NCBI GenBank assembly: GCA_964624825.1 | Contig: CAZUYD010000002.1 | Coordinates: 1 to 64,000, forward strand | Length of the DNA stretch: 64,000 nucleotides | DNA from: Enorma sp964624825 | Lineage (GTDB): Bacteria; Actinomycetota; Coriobacteriia; Coriobacteriales; Coriobacteriaceae | Reading direction: 5' to 3' | In this document: piece after piece, positions 53,704-64,000 of the stretch | Position numbering within the stretch: position 1 is the first letter of the stretch | Layout: each line of letters starts with the position of its first letter | Notes under the pieces: model-generated | Databases searched by the model: none | What the model saw: only the letters and a program-made list of their open reading frames with translations | What the model was told of the DNA's origin: nothing | Translations under genes and position numbers: made by a program

Positions 53704-53779
53704 TGGTGGGCCGTTAGGGGTTCGAACCCTAGACCTTGGGATTAAAAGTCCCCTGCTCTGCCAGCTGAGCTAACGGCCC
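53704..53779 (-). tRNA. tRNA-Lys (TTT)
   Basis: GGGCCGT/ACGGCCC acceptor stem, anticodon loop CTTTTAA (TTT, lysine), T-loop GGTTCGAACCC and an encoded ACCA end give a complete 76-base tRNA. Confidence 0.95.
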
Positions 53780-53861
53780 GCAGAAGGCATTGTATCACGG
53801 CCAGACCGTCTCGTGCGCGAACCTGTCGTTCATGCGCACGGTAGCATCTCGAATATGAAGC

Positions 53862-54265
53862 GTCACCGGCATTCCTGGTGGTTTTTGGTTCAAACATCCT
53901 GAATACGCATAGCGCGGAAGCTCCGCGTCCGATGTACCTGGTGATTTGGTAAGCATCAATACCCCGACAGCGTCTCGGCCGTCTCGAACGCCTGCCGACA
54001 TGTCTGGTGAGTTGGTGAGCATGAACACCTCCACAGGGAGAGGAAAGGAGACCGAGGTGACCGGTATTCCTAGTGGTTTGGTGTAATCAAACACCCTATT
54101 GTGTTGAGGTGGTGCATGCGGGGAGCGAGCGTGGCGGTGATTTGGTGCGTGCCAAGCACATGTCCCGGCCTTTATTCCATGACGCTTGCGATCATCCTGC
54201 GCTACCACTTCGGCCGCCTGCACATGTTGCCCGACCGTTATTCCATGGCGCTTGCCACAACTTCG
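53862..54265. repeat. Degenerate array of about 65-bp repeats with hairpin cores
   Basis: Cores of the form GGTGxTTTGGTxxxxxCAAxCACC start at 53877, 53940, 54006, 54072 and 54136 (spacing 63, 66, 66, 64), each preceded by CCGgtATtCCT-like bases in the first four. Arms pair within each core even where the bases differ, for example GTGGTTTG/CAAACAC in the fourth and GTGATTTGG/CCAAGCAC in the fifth. A further related pair of 36-bp segments starts with GCACATGT at 54156 and 54230. The first three spacings are multiples of three and a minus-strand frame (53795-54223) runs through them with peptides such as VFMLTNSPDMS and VLMLTKSPGTS. The repeat is too variable to be a working CRISPR. Confidence 0.6.
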
Positions 54266-54374
54266 GATTCATCGTCGCAAACTTGCCGTATGATTCAAAT
54301 AACAGTGTGTTTCGGCACCCCAAGCCCACCGTCACAAGACGGCGGACGAGCTGCTGTTTGAAAGGAAGGCAACT

Positions 54375-56069
54375 ATGGCAGACGTACACCAGCTCCTCGA
54401 TGAATGGATCGCCAACGTCGAGGATGAAGAGCTTTCAGCAGAGCTCCAAGCCCTCAAAGAAGGCAAGGACGAGTCCACGATAACCGACGCGTTCTTCCAA
54501 GACCTCGCATTCGGTACGGCAGGGCTTCGCGGCACCCTCGGCGCGGGAACCAACCGCATGAACATCTATACGGTCGGTCGCGCCACCCAGGGGTTCGCCG
54601 ACTACCTGGTCGCGACGTATGAGAACCCCACCGTTGCCATCGCGCGCGATAGCCGCAACAAGGGCGAGCTGTTCGTTAAGACGGCGGCATCGATCTTTGC
54701 GGCGAACGGTGTGGTAGCCAAGGTGTATCCGAAAATCTCCCCGGTGCCCACGCTGTCTTGGGCGGTGCGCGATCTTGCGTGTTCGGGTGGCGTGTGCGTG
54801 ACCGCCTCGCATAACCCTGCGCAATACAACGGCTACAAGGCCTACGGCCCTGATGGTTGCCAGATTGCATCCGAGGTCGCCGACGCCATCTCGGCTGCGA
54901 TCGCCAAGGTTGACATGTGGCACGACATCAAGACCATGGATTTCGATGAGGCGCTGGCGCAAGGGAAGATTGAGTGGATCGGTGACGACTGCCTCGATCG
55001 CTACTTCGACGCCGTGCTCAAGACCTCGGTCTGCTCTCCGACCGAGGAGAACTCAGCGGCTACTCCGCTGAAGCTTGTATACACGCCGCTTAACGGTACC
55101 GGGCTTATCCCGGTGACCACCGTGCTCAACCGCGCCGGCATTACCGACATCACCGTGGTGCCTGAGCAGCGCGATCCAGATGGAAACTTCCCCACCTGTC
55201 CGTATCCGAACCCCGAGATTCGCGAAGCCATGCAGAAAGGCATCGACCTGTGCCAGGAAGTTCATCCTGACCTGCTGCTTGCGACAGACCCCGATGCCGA
55301 CCGCGTGGGCGTAGCGTGCCAAGACGGAGACGACTACACGTTGCTCACGGGCAACGAGATCGGTGTGCTGCTGCTTGATTACATCTGCAAGATGCGCGCG
55401 GCGCGCGGTGAGGACCTTTCCACCAAGGTCGCGGTGACCACCATCGTGTCCTCTGCCATGGTTGACGCGCTGGCTGCTAAATATGGATTCGAGCTGCGCC
55501 GCTGCCTCACGGGATTCAAATACATCGGCGACATCATCACCTCGCTTTCCGATGCGGGCGAGCCCGAGCGCTTCATCTTTGGCTTCGAAGAGAGCTACGG
55601 GTACCTTTCGGGCGACCATGTGCGCGATAAAGATGCGGTGAACGCATCGTTGCTCATCTGCCAGATGGCGCAGTACTACAAGACTCAAGGCAAGAATCTG
55701 GTTGAAGCCATGCATGAGCTGTATGAGACGTATGGCTACTACCACAACAAGACGGTCTCGCTTTCTTATCCCGGCGCCGAGGGTGCCGACAAGATGGCGG
55801 GGATCATGGCGAGCCTGCGCGCCGAGGCGCCTGCGGCGATTGCGGGGGCGTCGGTCGAGGCGGTCGTCGATTACCAGGAGGGCGTAGGCGGCCTGCCCAA
55901 GGCGAACGTGATCGAGTTCGATCTTGAGGGCGGTAACAAGGCCATCGTGCGGCCGAGCGGTACCGAGCCAAAGATCAAGCTGTACATCTTTGCAACGGGT
56001 GAAGATGCGGCGGCGGCCGATGCGCTCATCGAGCAGATTGAAGCCGCTGGGCGCGAGCTTCTATCGTAG
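54375..56069 (+). CDS. pgm: Phosphoglucomutase / phosphomannomutase
   Basis: The 564-residue alpha-D-phosphohexomutase interconverts hexose 1- and 6-phosphates for glycogen and envelope sugars. AFGTAGLRGTLGAGTNRMN is the N-terminal substrate loop. VTASHNPAQYNGYKAYGPDG holds the phosphoserine (TASHNP). TDPDADRVGVA binds Mg2+ (DPDADR), GFEESYGYLSGD reads the sugar and VRPSGTEPKIKLY the phosphate. Length suits the PGM2/YbbT-like branch. AAAGGAAGG precedes the ATG; a strong terminator follows. Confidence 0.94.
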   Translation: MADVHQLLDEWIANVEDEELSAELQALKEGKDESTITDAFFQDLAFGTAGLRGTLGAGTNRMNIYTVGRATQGFADYLVATYENPTVAIARDSRNKGELFVKTAASIFAANGVVAKVYPKISPVPTLSWAVRDLACSGGVCVTASHNPAQYNGYKAYGPDGCQIASEVADAISAAIAKVDMWHDIKTMDFDEALAQGKIEWIGDDCLDRYFDAVLKTSVCSPTEENSAATPLKLVYTPLNGTGLIPVTTVLNRAGITDITVVPEQRDPDGNFPTCPYPNPEIREAMQKGIDLCQEVHPDLLLATDPDADRVGVACQDGDDYTLLTGNEIGVLLLDYICKMRAARGEDLSTKVAVTTIVSSAMVDALAAKYGFELRRCLTGFKYIGDIITSLSDAGEPERFIFGFEESYGYLSGDHVRDKDAVNASLLICQMAQYYKTQGKNLVEAMHELYETYGYYHNKTVSLSYPGAEGADKMAGIMASLRAEAPAAIAGASVEAVVDYQEGVGGLPKANVIEFDLEGGNKAIVRPSGTEPKIKLYIFATGEDAAAADALIEQIEAAGRELLS

Positions 56070-56113
56070 CGATGTCGTTGGTATAGCGATTCCCCTGGAT
56101 TCGTGAGCCGCGT

Positions 56114-56159
56114 AACCCGGGCTTGGTTACCATTGGGAATGACCAGGCCCGGGTTTTAT
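56114..56159 (+). terminator. Terminator after pgm
   Basis: AACCCGGGCTTGGT (56114-56127) and ACCAGGCCCGGGTT (56142-56155) form a 14-bp stem with one G-U pair and are followed by TTATT. The remaining bases to 56403 contain no gene; CAGGTGCACCTG at 56233-56244 is a perfect 12-bp palindrome. Confidence 0.88.
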
Positions 56160-56403
56160 TGTAGGTATTATGCACCGGATTTTGAGGTCGCGCGCTGTGT
56201 GAGGAGCCACGTGCCTGGTTCGGTGTAGGCGCCAGGTGCACCTGCAAGAGTGCTTGCGCAGCTCGTTCGGGGTGTCGCATGCATGGATTACGGACTCGTT
56301 CCTTTACGCATGGGAGACGAGGGCGATGCGCGCCTTGTCGAGACCGCCACCGCATATGGATATGGGCGTCACGTATATCCTTGTAACCACGCGCGCCCCG
56401 CGC

Positions 56404-56907
56404 CTAATGAAAGAGAAGCACCCAAACGACGATCGCAAGGATGGTGACGAGTGCGAGGACGACGAGGATGCGCATCCTTCGCCGAGCCTTGTTCTGGCGC
56501 GCCGTGAAAATCGCCTTCCGTCCCGGCGGCGTCGAGAGATATCGGTTAGAGCGCAATGTTTGGGGCGTGCCATCGCCCGGAGATTTGTGCCGCGGGTGGG
56601 CTGGCCGGCCTGGCTTCGTCGCGTTGGAATCAACCGGCTGAAGATATTGCGCGTCGGAGGTTGCGACGCCCATATGCTTGCGCCTGGAGCCGCTTCGACC
56701 TGGAGCGCCGTACTGCGACGTTTGGCCTGAAGAAGCTGCTCCGCGTGCGGTCGGGTTTTGCGCCTGCCGCCGATACGCCGTCCCGTCATCGGTGATGGGT
56801 TCTTGGGTGACATGATGGACGGTTCGCCGGTACGGCACAAACGAGCTTTGTTCTGCGCTGCTCGATTGTTGCGGATTAGGATTTGGGGCCCGGCGGTCGT
56901 TGTCCAT
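56404..56907 (-). CDS. Tail-anchored membrane protein, disordered cytoplasmic part, unknown function
   Basis: The 167-residue protein begins MDNDRRAPNPNPQQSSS after a good ribosome binding site (GGGGGA six bases away). About 135 residues are polar, rich in Ser/Pro/Gln/Arg, then a basic stretch (RQNKARRRMR) and a single C-terminal membrane segment, ILVVLALVTILAIVVWVLLF, with only one residue beyond it. No family is recognised. Overlapping plus-strand frames lack such features. Confidence 0.65.
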   Translation of the reverse strand: MDNDRRAPNPNPQQSSSAEQSSFVPYRRTVHHVTQEPITDDGTAYRRQAQNPTARGAASSGQTSQYGAPGRSGSRRKHMGVATSDAQYLQPVDSNATKPGRPAHPRHKSPGDGTPQTLRSNRYLSTPPGRKAIFTARQNKARRRMRILVVLALVTILAIVVWVLLFH

Positions 56908-57273
56908 AAAATCCCCCTACAAAACCTCAAACACAGCCACACTTTACCGGCTCATGATTGCGTATTTGCTGTTTGATACAAAGTTAAGTCCATATTCATG
57001 ATTGATACACATGGTACGGAAACCAAACCGGCCGCGCCGTTCCAATCTCTGCACGCATCGCCAGATTCGAATTCCTCGGAGCGATGAAAATGCAGCTCGA
57101 GTACCGCGCTTCGTTAAAATCTAAGTAAGATGGACTTAAATATAATGATAGTGAGACACTTAAAAAATCTAAAAACGTGTATAGAGCCGTTGATGTCGGG
57201 AATAACAAAGCTGTCCAAAGAAGACCTGACGCCCCGCAGAAGGGCGCAGGCAACCACGAGGGAGTGATTAGTT
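56908..57273. promoter_or_regulatory. Divergent promoter region, tail-anchored protein / Hsp20
   Basis: No gene is seen in these 366 bases. TATAAT at 57141-57146 is a good -10 for hsp20 with a long 5' leader of about 120 bases; no good -35 is present. ATGGACTTAA directly upstream (57130-57139) occurs in reverse at 56984-56993, upstream of the minus-strand gene, so both promoters share a decamer. No CIRCE or HAIR element was recognised. Confidence 0.5.
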
Positions 57274-57693
57274 ATGGCAAACATGGTTCCATATCGTTCT
57301 GTTTTCGGTATCCGTCCTTCTTCGCTTTTCGATGCAATCGATGACATGATGGACTTCAGCGCCCCGTCCGCTCATGCGTTTCTCATGGATGTTGAGGACA
57401 CCGGAAGCGCGTATGAGGCGAAGGCGTATCTCGCGGGCGTGAGCAAGGATGACATCGACATCGAGCTCAACGAAGGCCGCCTCTCCATTTCCGTTACGGT
57501 TGAAAACAAGGATGAGGACAAGGGCAAGAACTACCTGCAGCGCGAATTCTCGTCGTTTAGCGCCACCCGCGGCATCTACCTTAAGGATGCTTCGAACGAA
57601 GGCCTGTCCGCCCGCTTCGCCGACGGCGTGCTGACCGTCACGGTGCCGAAGATCGTCGAGAAGAAAAACGTCACCAAGGTCACGATCGACTAG
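57274..57693 (+). CDS. Hsp20/alpha-crystallin small heat shock protein
   Basis: The 139-residue ATP-independent chaperone has the alpha-crystallin domain over about 35-130: YEAKAYLAGVSKDDIDIELN, GRLSISVTVE and the end motif GVLTVTVPK. The N-terminus MANMVPYRSVFGIRPSSLFD resembles other Gram-positive sHsps, and a short tail KKNVTKVTID contains the I-x-I/V-like contact. GAGGGAG precedes the ATG. It is a single gene followed by a strong terminator. Confidence 0.93.
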   Translation: MANMVPYRSVFGIRPSSLFDAIDDMMDFSAPSAHAFLMDVEDTGSAYEAKAYLAGVSKDDIDIELNEGRLSISVTVENKDEDKGKNYLQREFSSFSATRGIYLKDASNEGLSARFADGVLTVTVPKIVEKKNVTKVTID

Positions 57694-57750
57694 TCATGAT
57701 GGGCTACGCGCCGCACGGATAGCCGCGCCGCATAGCTGAGGAACGGCGCA

Positions 57751-57784
57751 GCCCCCATCTGGAATAATCCAGATGGGGGCTTTT
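57751..57784 (+). terminator. Terminator after hsp20
   Basis: GCCCCCATCTGGA, loop ATAA, TCCAGATGGGGGC, then TTTT. A perfect 13-bp stem. Confidence 0.93.
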
Positions 57785-57810
57785 CGCGTTCACGCGCGCG
57801 CATCCCGCGC

Positions 57811-57843
57811 ATGGTACTCTGGCATGGAGCGTCAGAGTACCAT
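57811..57843. promoter_or_regulatory. Operator-like palindrome upstream of tilS
   Basis: ATGGTACTCTG (57811-57821) and CAGAGTACCAT (57833-57843) are perfect 11-bp arms separated by 11 bases, about one helical turn. The two half-sites therefore face the same side of the helix, as for a dimeric regulator. It lies about 105 bases before the tilS start. Confidence 0.5.
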
Positions 57844-57946
57844 ACGTTCGACTGGCCGGTGCGCCGCGCCGCGTCGAACGACGATCGAAGCGCGATCGCT
57901 TACGTTCTCGAACTTAAACTACTTGCAGCGAATGGAGCTATAGGTC

Positions 57947-59497
57947 ATGCCAACGGTTTCGCAGCGCTACGGCGCACATCATGCACGGCGCCCAAACGGG
58001 GGTTCTGCAAGTTCCGTCGCGCCCGTCGTGCTCATGGTATCGGGCGGCGCGGATTCCACGGCGCTGCTCGTGATGGCGTGCATCTCGCAACTCGACCTCA
58101 TGGACGGGCGGGGCCGCGCCCGCATCGCGCGCGATCGCTTGCACGTGCTGCACGTGAACCACCACCTGCGCGGCGACGCCTCCGATGCGGACGAGGCGTT
58201 CGTTCGCGATCTTTGTGAACGGTTCGGCCTTCCGTTGTGCGTGGAGCATGCGTCGTTTACCGATCTGGGCGGCCAAAACCTCGAGGCTGCCGCGCGTGAG
58301 GTTCGCTATGCGGCTGCCCGCCGGTATGTGCGCGCGCTTTGCATCGAGGCGGGCTGCTCCCGCTCGGCGGCGCGCATCGCGACCGCTCACACGGCAAGCG
58401 ATCGCGCGGAGACGTTCTTCATGAACGCGATCAAGGGATCCGGTTCGGCTGGCCTCTCGAGCATCCCGCGCCGGCACAACATCGTTGTGCGGCCGCTCAT
58501 CGACAGCACGCACGAAGAGCTCTGCCGATATCTCGAAATGATGGGCATCTCTTGGCGTGAGGATGAGAGCAACCAAGATACCTCGTACCTGAGAAACTAC
58601 GTGCGCCATCGCGTCATGCCGGTTGCGCGCGCACGAAACCCCCAGCTCGTCCGCACCGTCAGTGCCTCATGCGATATCCTGGGCGACGAAGACGCATTCC
58701 TGTCGAAGCTCGCATCGCAGGCGTTTCGAACATGTGCGCGTCGTCAGCAGCCGGGACTCGTCGTTCTCGATGCCGCCCGGCTCGCCTCGGCAGAGGTTGC
58801 AATCGCGCGGCGCATCGTTCGCTTGGCCGTTCGCACGCTCGATCCCGACGCCCGCTTGGAGATGCGGCACGTCGAGTCGGTGCTGACCTGCGTGGCGGCT
58901 GGCGCGGGGTCGCTCACCCTGCCGGGCAACATCGACGCGCGCATGGAGTTCGATACGCTTTCGCTGAGAACCGCCGCCGCCCGCGAAGAGCTTGTGGCCG
59001 GGTGGATCGCCGTGCCCGGGCGCATGCCGCTCGCGGCGGGCGCGATGCTCGCGTCGTCGCTCGAGCGCGTTCCCGCCGGCACTGACGGGGCCGCATGGGC
59101 GCGCGAGCATGCGGCGCGCGCGGAAGCGGACGAGGCCGTCGCCTATGTCGATGCCGCCGCGCTGGGGTATGCCGAGCGCGACCTGATGCGACTTAAGGAA
59201 TCGGGCGACGGGGTGCCGGCGGAGGCCCAGCACGTGCGCCTCTGGGTGGATGCGCCGGCGCCAGGCGACGTTATGTGCCCGCTCGGCATGCGCGGACGGT
59301 CGAAAAAGCTCTCCGATGTGCTCGGGGAGGAGCGCGTGCCCGTGGCCGAACGCCCCTATGTGCCGGTGGTGCGGACATCTCCCGGCGGCGCCGTTGTGTG
59401 GGTTGGCGGAATTCGCCTCGATGACCGCTTTAAATGCATCGCGACCAGCCGCGTGTTGGTAAAATTGAGCGTCCGCCACCTTGATCCCGCGGTATAA
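57947..59497 (+). CDS. tilS: tRNA(Ile)-lysidine synthetase
   Basis: The enzyme changes C34 of tRNA-Ile(CAU) to lysidine so that it reads AUA. The PP-loop MVSGGADSTALLV is near residues 28-40, VLHVNHHLRGDASDADEAFV follows, and TAHTASDRAETFFMNAIKGS and LRNYVRHRVMPVARARNP are typical. The C-terminal region (about 380-516) holds the tRNA-binding TilS-C domain. 516 residues, on the long side. GGAG lies nine bases before the ATG. hpt follows after 53 bases. Confidence 0.93.
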   Translation: MPTVSQRYGAHHARRPNGGSASSVAPVVLMVSGGADSTALLVMACISQLDLMDGRGRARIARDRLHVLHVNHHLRGDASDADEAFVRDLCERFGLPLCVEHASFTDLGGQNLEAAAREVRYAAARRYVRALCIEAGCSRSAARIATAHTASDRAETFFMNAIKGSGSAGLSSIPRRHNIVVRPLIDSTHEELCRYLEMMGISWREDESNQDTSYLRNYVRHRVMPVARARNPQLVRTVSASCDILGDEDAFLSKLASQAFRTCARRQQPGLVVLDAARLASAEVAIARRIVRLAVRTLDPDARLEMRHVESVLTCVAAGAGSLTLPGNIDARMEFDTLSLRTAAAREELVAGWIAVPGRMPLAAGAMLASSLERVPAGTDGAAWAREHAARAEADEAVAYVDAAALGYAERDLMRLKESGDGVPAEAQHVRLWVDAPAPGDVMCPLGMRGRSKKLSDVLGEERVPVAERPYVPVVRTSPGGAVVWVGGIRLDDRFKCIATSRVLVKLSVRHLDPAV

Positions 59498-59550
59498 CGC
59501 CTCGGACTGGTGTAAGCTGCGTACCATGGACGAATGAGCAGGAGGGTACC

Positions 59551-60108
59551 ATGTGCGAGCAGAACTCGATGCATCCGGACGTCGAGACCATTTTGTTCGA
59601 CGAGGCGCAGATCAAAGGCATCGTCGAACGCATGGGCGCTGAGATTTCCCGCGATTACCGAGGGAAAGATCTGGTGCTGATCGCCGTTCTGCGCGGTGCC
59701 GTGGTCTTTATGGGCGATCTCATGCGCGCCATCGACGTGCCGCTCGCCATCGACTTCATGGCTGTTTCTAGCTATGGTGACAAGGCGAAGTCCTCGGGCA
59801 TCGTGCGCATCGTGAAGGATCTCGATATGGACATCAAGGGACGCGACGTGCTCATTGTCGAGGATATTCTCGATTCTGGCCTGACGCTCAACTATCTCAT
59901 GAAGAACCTGAGCAGCCGGCATCCCGCTTCGATAGAGGTCGCGACGTTTTTGTGGAAAGATGTCAAGGGCAAGCAGACTGCCGTGAATCCCAAATACGTG
60001 GGCACGCATTGCCCCGACGCCTTTGTGGTGGGCTATGGGCTCGATTATGCCGAGCACTACCGCAACCTTCCCTATGTGGGCATACTCAAGCCGGAGGTTT
60101 ATTTGTAA
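59551..60108 (+). CDS. hpt: Hypoxanthine(-guanine) phosphoribosyltransferase
   Basis: The 185-residue enzyme salvages hypoxanthine and guanine. LIAVLRGAVVFMGDLMRAI, the PRPP loop VLIVEDILDSGLTLNYL and the base-specifying KQTAVNPKYVGTHCPDAFVV / GYGLDYAEHYRNLPYVGIL are diagnostic. The order tilS-hpt-ftsH is widespread. AGGAGGG precedes the ATG. Confidence 0.95.
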   Translation: MCEQNSMHPDVETILFDEAQIKGIVERMGAEISRDYRGKDLVLIAVLRGAVVFMGDLMRAIDVPLAIDFMAVSSYGDKAKSSGIVRIVKDLDMDIKGRDVLIVEDILDSGLTLNYLMKNLSSRHPASIEVATFLWKDVKGKQTAVNPKYVGTHCPDAFVVGYGLDYAEHYRNLPYVGILKPEVYL

Positions 60109-60109
60109 C

Positions 60110-62514
<2,405 letters not shown>

Positions 62515-62518
<4 letters not shown>

Positions 62519-63717
62519 ACGAGACCATGTGTGCGCGCGGAGCCGAAAGCTCGGTCATTCGCGAGATCTTCAGCTATGCGAACGAGCGCAAGGCGCAGAT
62601 CGGGGTGGAGAAGGTTTTCGATTTCAGCCTAGGCAACCCGAGCGTTCCCGCGCCCGAGGCGGTGCGCCGGAGCATCGAGCGCTCGCTCATGCTGCCTCCC
62701 GAGCAGCTTCATGGATACACGCCGGCGCCCGGTCTGCCCGAGGCGCGCACGGCCGTCGCCGAGTCGCTCAACCGGCGGTTCGGTACCAGCTACACCATGG
62801 GCGACGTCTTCATAACCGCCGGTGCGGCTGCCTCCGTCTCGTGCGCGCTGCACGCAGCGGCGTGCCCAGGTGATGAGGTCATCGTCATCGCGCCGTATTT
62901 TCCCGAGTACCGCGTATGGATCGAGACGACCGGTGCGACCTGCGTCGAGGTGCTCGCAGGCCAAGAGACGTTCCAAATCGATGCCGCGGCGGTCGAGGCG
63001 GCCATCACCGATCGCACCGCGGCCGTCATAATCGATTCCCCGAACAACCCCACGGGTGCGGTATATACGCGCAGCACGCTCAAGGCACTGGTCGATGTGC
63101 TGGAGCATGAGAACGCCGCACGTGAAGCACGGCTGGGGCATCCGCAGCCCATCGTGCTCATCTCGGATGAGCCCTATCGCGATATCACCTATGGTGCCGA
63201 GGTGCCGTGGGTGCCGAGCCTCTACGAGCACACCGTGGTGTGCTATTCCTACAGCAAGTCACTGTCGCTTCCTGGCGAGCGCATAGGCTGGGTGCTCGTT
63301 CCCCAGGTGAGCGAGGGTGCTCGTCGCATGATGTGCTCTGTTGCGGGCGCGGCGCGCTCGCTCGGCTTCGTGTGCGCCCCCGCACTCTTCCAGCGCGTGA
63401 TCATCGACTGCGTGGACGAGCCGTCCGATGTCGCGGCGTACGCGAGCAACCGTGATTTGCTCACCCAGGCGCTTTCTGCGATGGGCTACACCTATGTGGA
63501 GCCCGATGGCGCATTTTACCTATGGGTTCGTGCGCTCGAGCCCGATGCCGAGGCATTTTGTGAACGCGCCCGCGCATACGAGCTGCTTCCGGTGCCGTCG
63601 AACAGCTTTGGTGTCGAGGGGTGGGTGCGCATCGGGTATTGCGTCTCGGCCGAGGTCATCGAGCGCTCGTTGCCCGCATGGCGTCAGCTCGCGCAGGACT
63701 ACCAGATGGTAATCTAA
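62515..63717 (+). CDS. Pyridoxal-phosphate aminotransferase (class I/II)
   Basis: The 400-residue transaminase starts at a GTG overlapping the ftsH stop by four bases, with GAGGAGG ten bases upstream. FDFSLGNPSVPAPEAV, GAAASVSCALHAA, DSPNNPTGAVYT and ISDEPYRDITYG line the cofactor site; the Schiff-base Lys is in CYSYSKSLSLPGERIGW. VRIGYCVS carries the carboxylate-binding Arg. The branch is AspC-like; the amino acid used is not determinable. Confidence 0.9.
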
Positions 63718-63762
63718 CACCAGGTGTCATATTCCCATATTGGGGATGGGAGGGCTTGCTCG

Positions 63763-64000
63763 ATGAATCGCATCAAGACGGACATCCACACGCATACGCT
63801 CTTCTCGCGTCACGCCTATTCGACGGTTGCTGAAAACGTTGCGGCAGCCGAGGCGGCCGGTCTCGAGGCATTGGGCTTATCCGATCACTTCAGCCGCATG
63901 CTGTTTTCCGAGCAGCACATTCGCAACTTCCAATTCTTCATCAACCAGGACATCTGGCCGCGCCTGTGGGGCGGCGTGTTTGTGCTGCGTGCGGCGGAAG
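63763..64000 (+). CDS. PHP-domain phosphoesterase, 3' end outside the window
   Basis: ATG at 63763 follows GGGAGGG and opens a frame that runs off the end. MNRIKTDIHTHTLFSRHAYS carries the HxH metal motif of PHP enzymes (YcdX/histidinol-phosphatase-like), and EAAGLEALGLSDHFSR a further metal ligand. Only about 79 residues are seen. The exact substrate class cannot be told. Confidence 0.85.
   Translation, partial: MNRIKTDIHTHTLFSRHAYSTVAENVAAAEAAGLEALGLSDHFSRMLFSEQHIRNFQFFINQDIWPRLWGGVFVLRAAE

Noticed and set aside
53862..54265. CRISPR array
   Set aside because: The 63-66-bp period fits, but repeat units differ at many positions, spacing varies and no cas genes are near.
56236..56730. Plus-strand frame opposite the tail-anchored protein
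   Set aside because: It lacks a binding site and membrane segment, while the minus-strand frame has both.

Overview
The window looks like a chromosomal segment of a Gram-positive, moderately GC-rich actinobacterium of the class Coriobacteriia, probably Collinsella or a close relative. The evidence is the origin gene order (rsmG-parA-parB on one side; dnaA-dnaN-recF-DUF721-gyrB-gyrA on the other), the PafB/PafC-type WYL regulator pair, LPXTG surface proteins with SpaA/FctA pilin domains, and the codon and GC profile. The genus is an inference.

The replication origin lies near 22-26 kb. Everything from about 16.6 to 21.9 kb (ytxH-like, parB, parA, rsmG, jag, yidC, yidD, rnpA, rpmH) is on the minus strand. 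From 22.3 to 34.5 kb (GHKL-ATPase/winged-helix protein, dnaA, dnaN, recF, DUF721, gyrB, gyrA) everything is on the plus strand, so transcription diverges from the rpmH upstream region. Three parS sites lie just upstream of parA. The gene between rpmH and dnaA, a GHKL ATPase joined to a winged helix by a long Pro/Tyr/Gln-rich linker, is the most intriguing protein here.

Left part (0-16.5 kb): partial tRNA-Ile; a 1297-aa LPXTG multi-SpaA-domain surface protein with an overlapping class B sortase; a huge degenerate M28 peptidase-like membrane protein with a tiny membrane protein behind it; the WYL regulators converging on a DEDDh-exonuclease/DinG helicase; D-Ala-D-Ala ligase; rlmN.

Right part (34.5-64 kb): a bifunctional-nuclease-domain protein; an FctA-type LPXTG pilin with a perfect 424-bp internal duplication and a C10 tract in its upstream region; purE, purB and purC at separate places; tRNA-Gly beside a graveyard of integrase and COG2865 gene ends; a GC-rich element with 27-bp inverted repeats; a Tat-signal protein; an OmpR/histidine kinase pair; an M29 aminopeptidase; a panE-like reductase; a small MITE-like element next to tRNA-Lys; a degenerate array of about 65-bp hairpin repeats before pgm; an Hsp20; and a tilS-hpt-ftsH-aminotransferase-PHP run cut by the window end.

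Most coding content is housekeeping. The unusual material is in the origin-linked ATPase, the surface-protein loci, the pseudo-peptidase and several non-coding repeats. All assignments come from reading motifs by eye; no database search was run.
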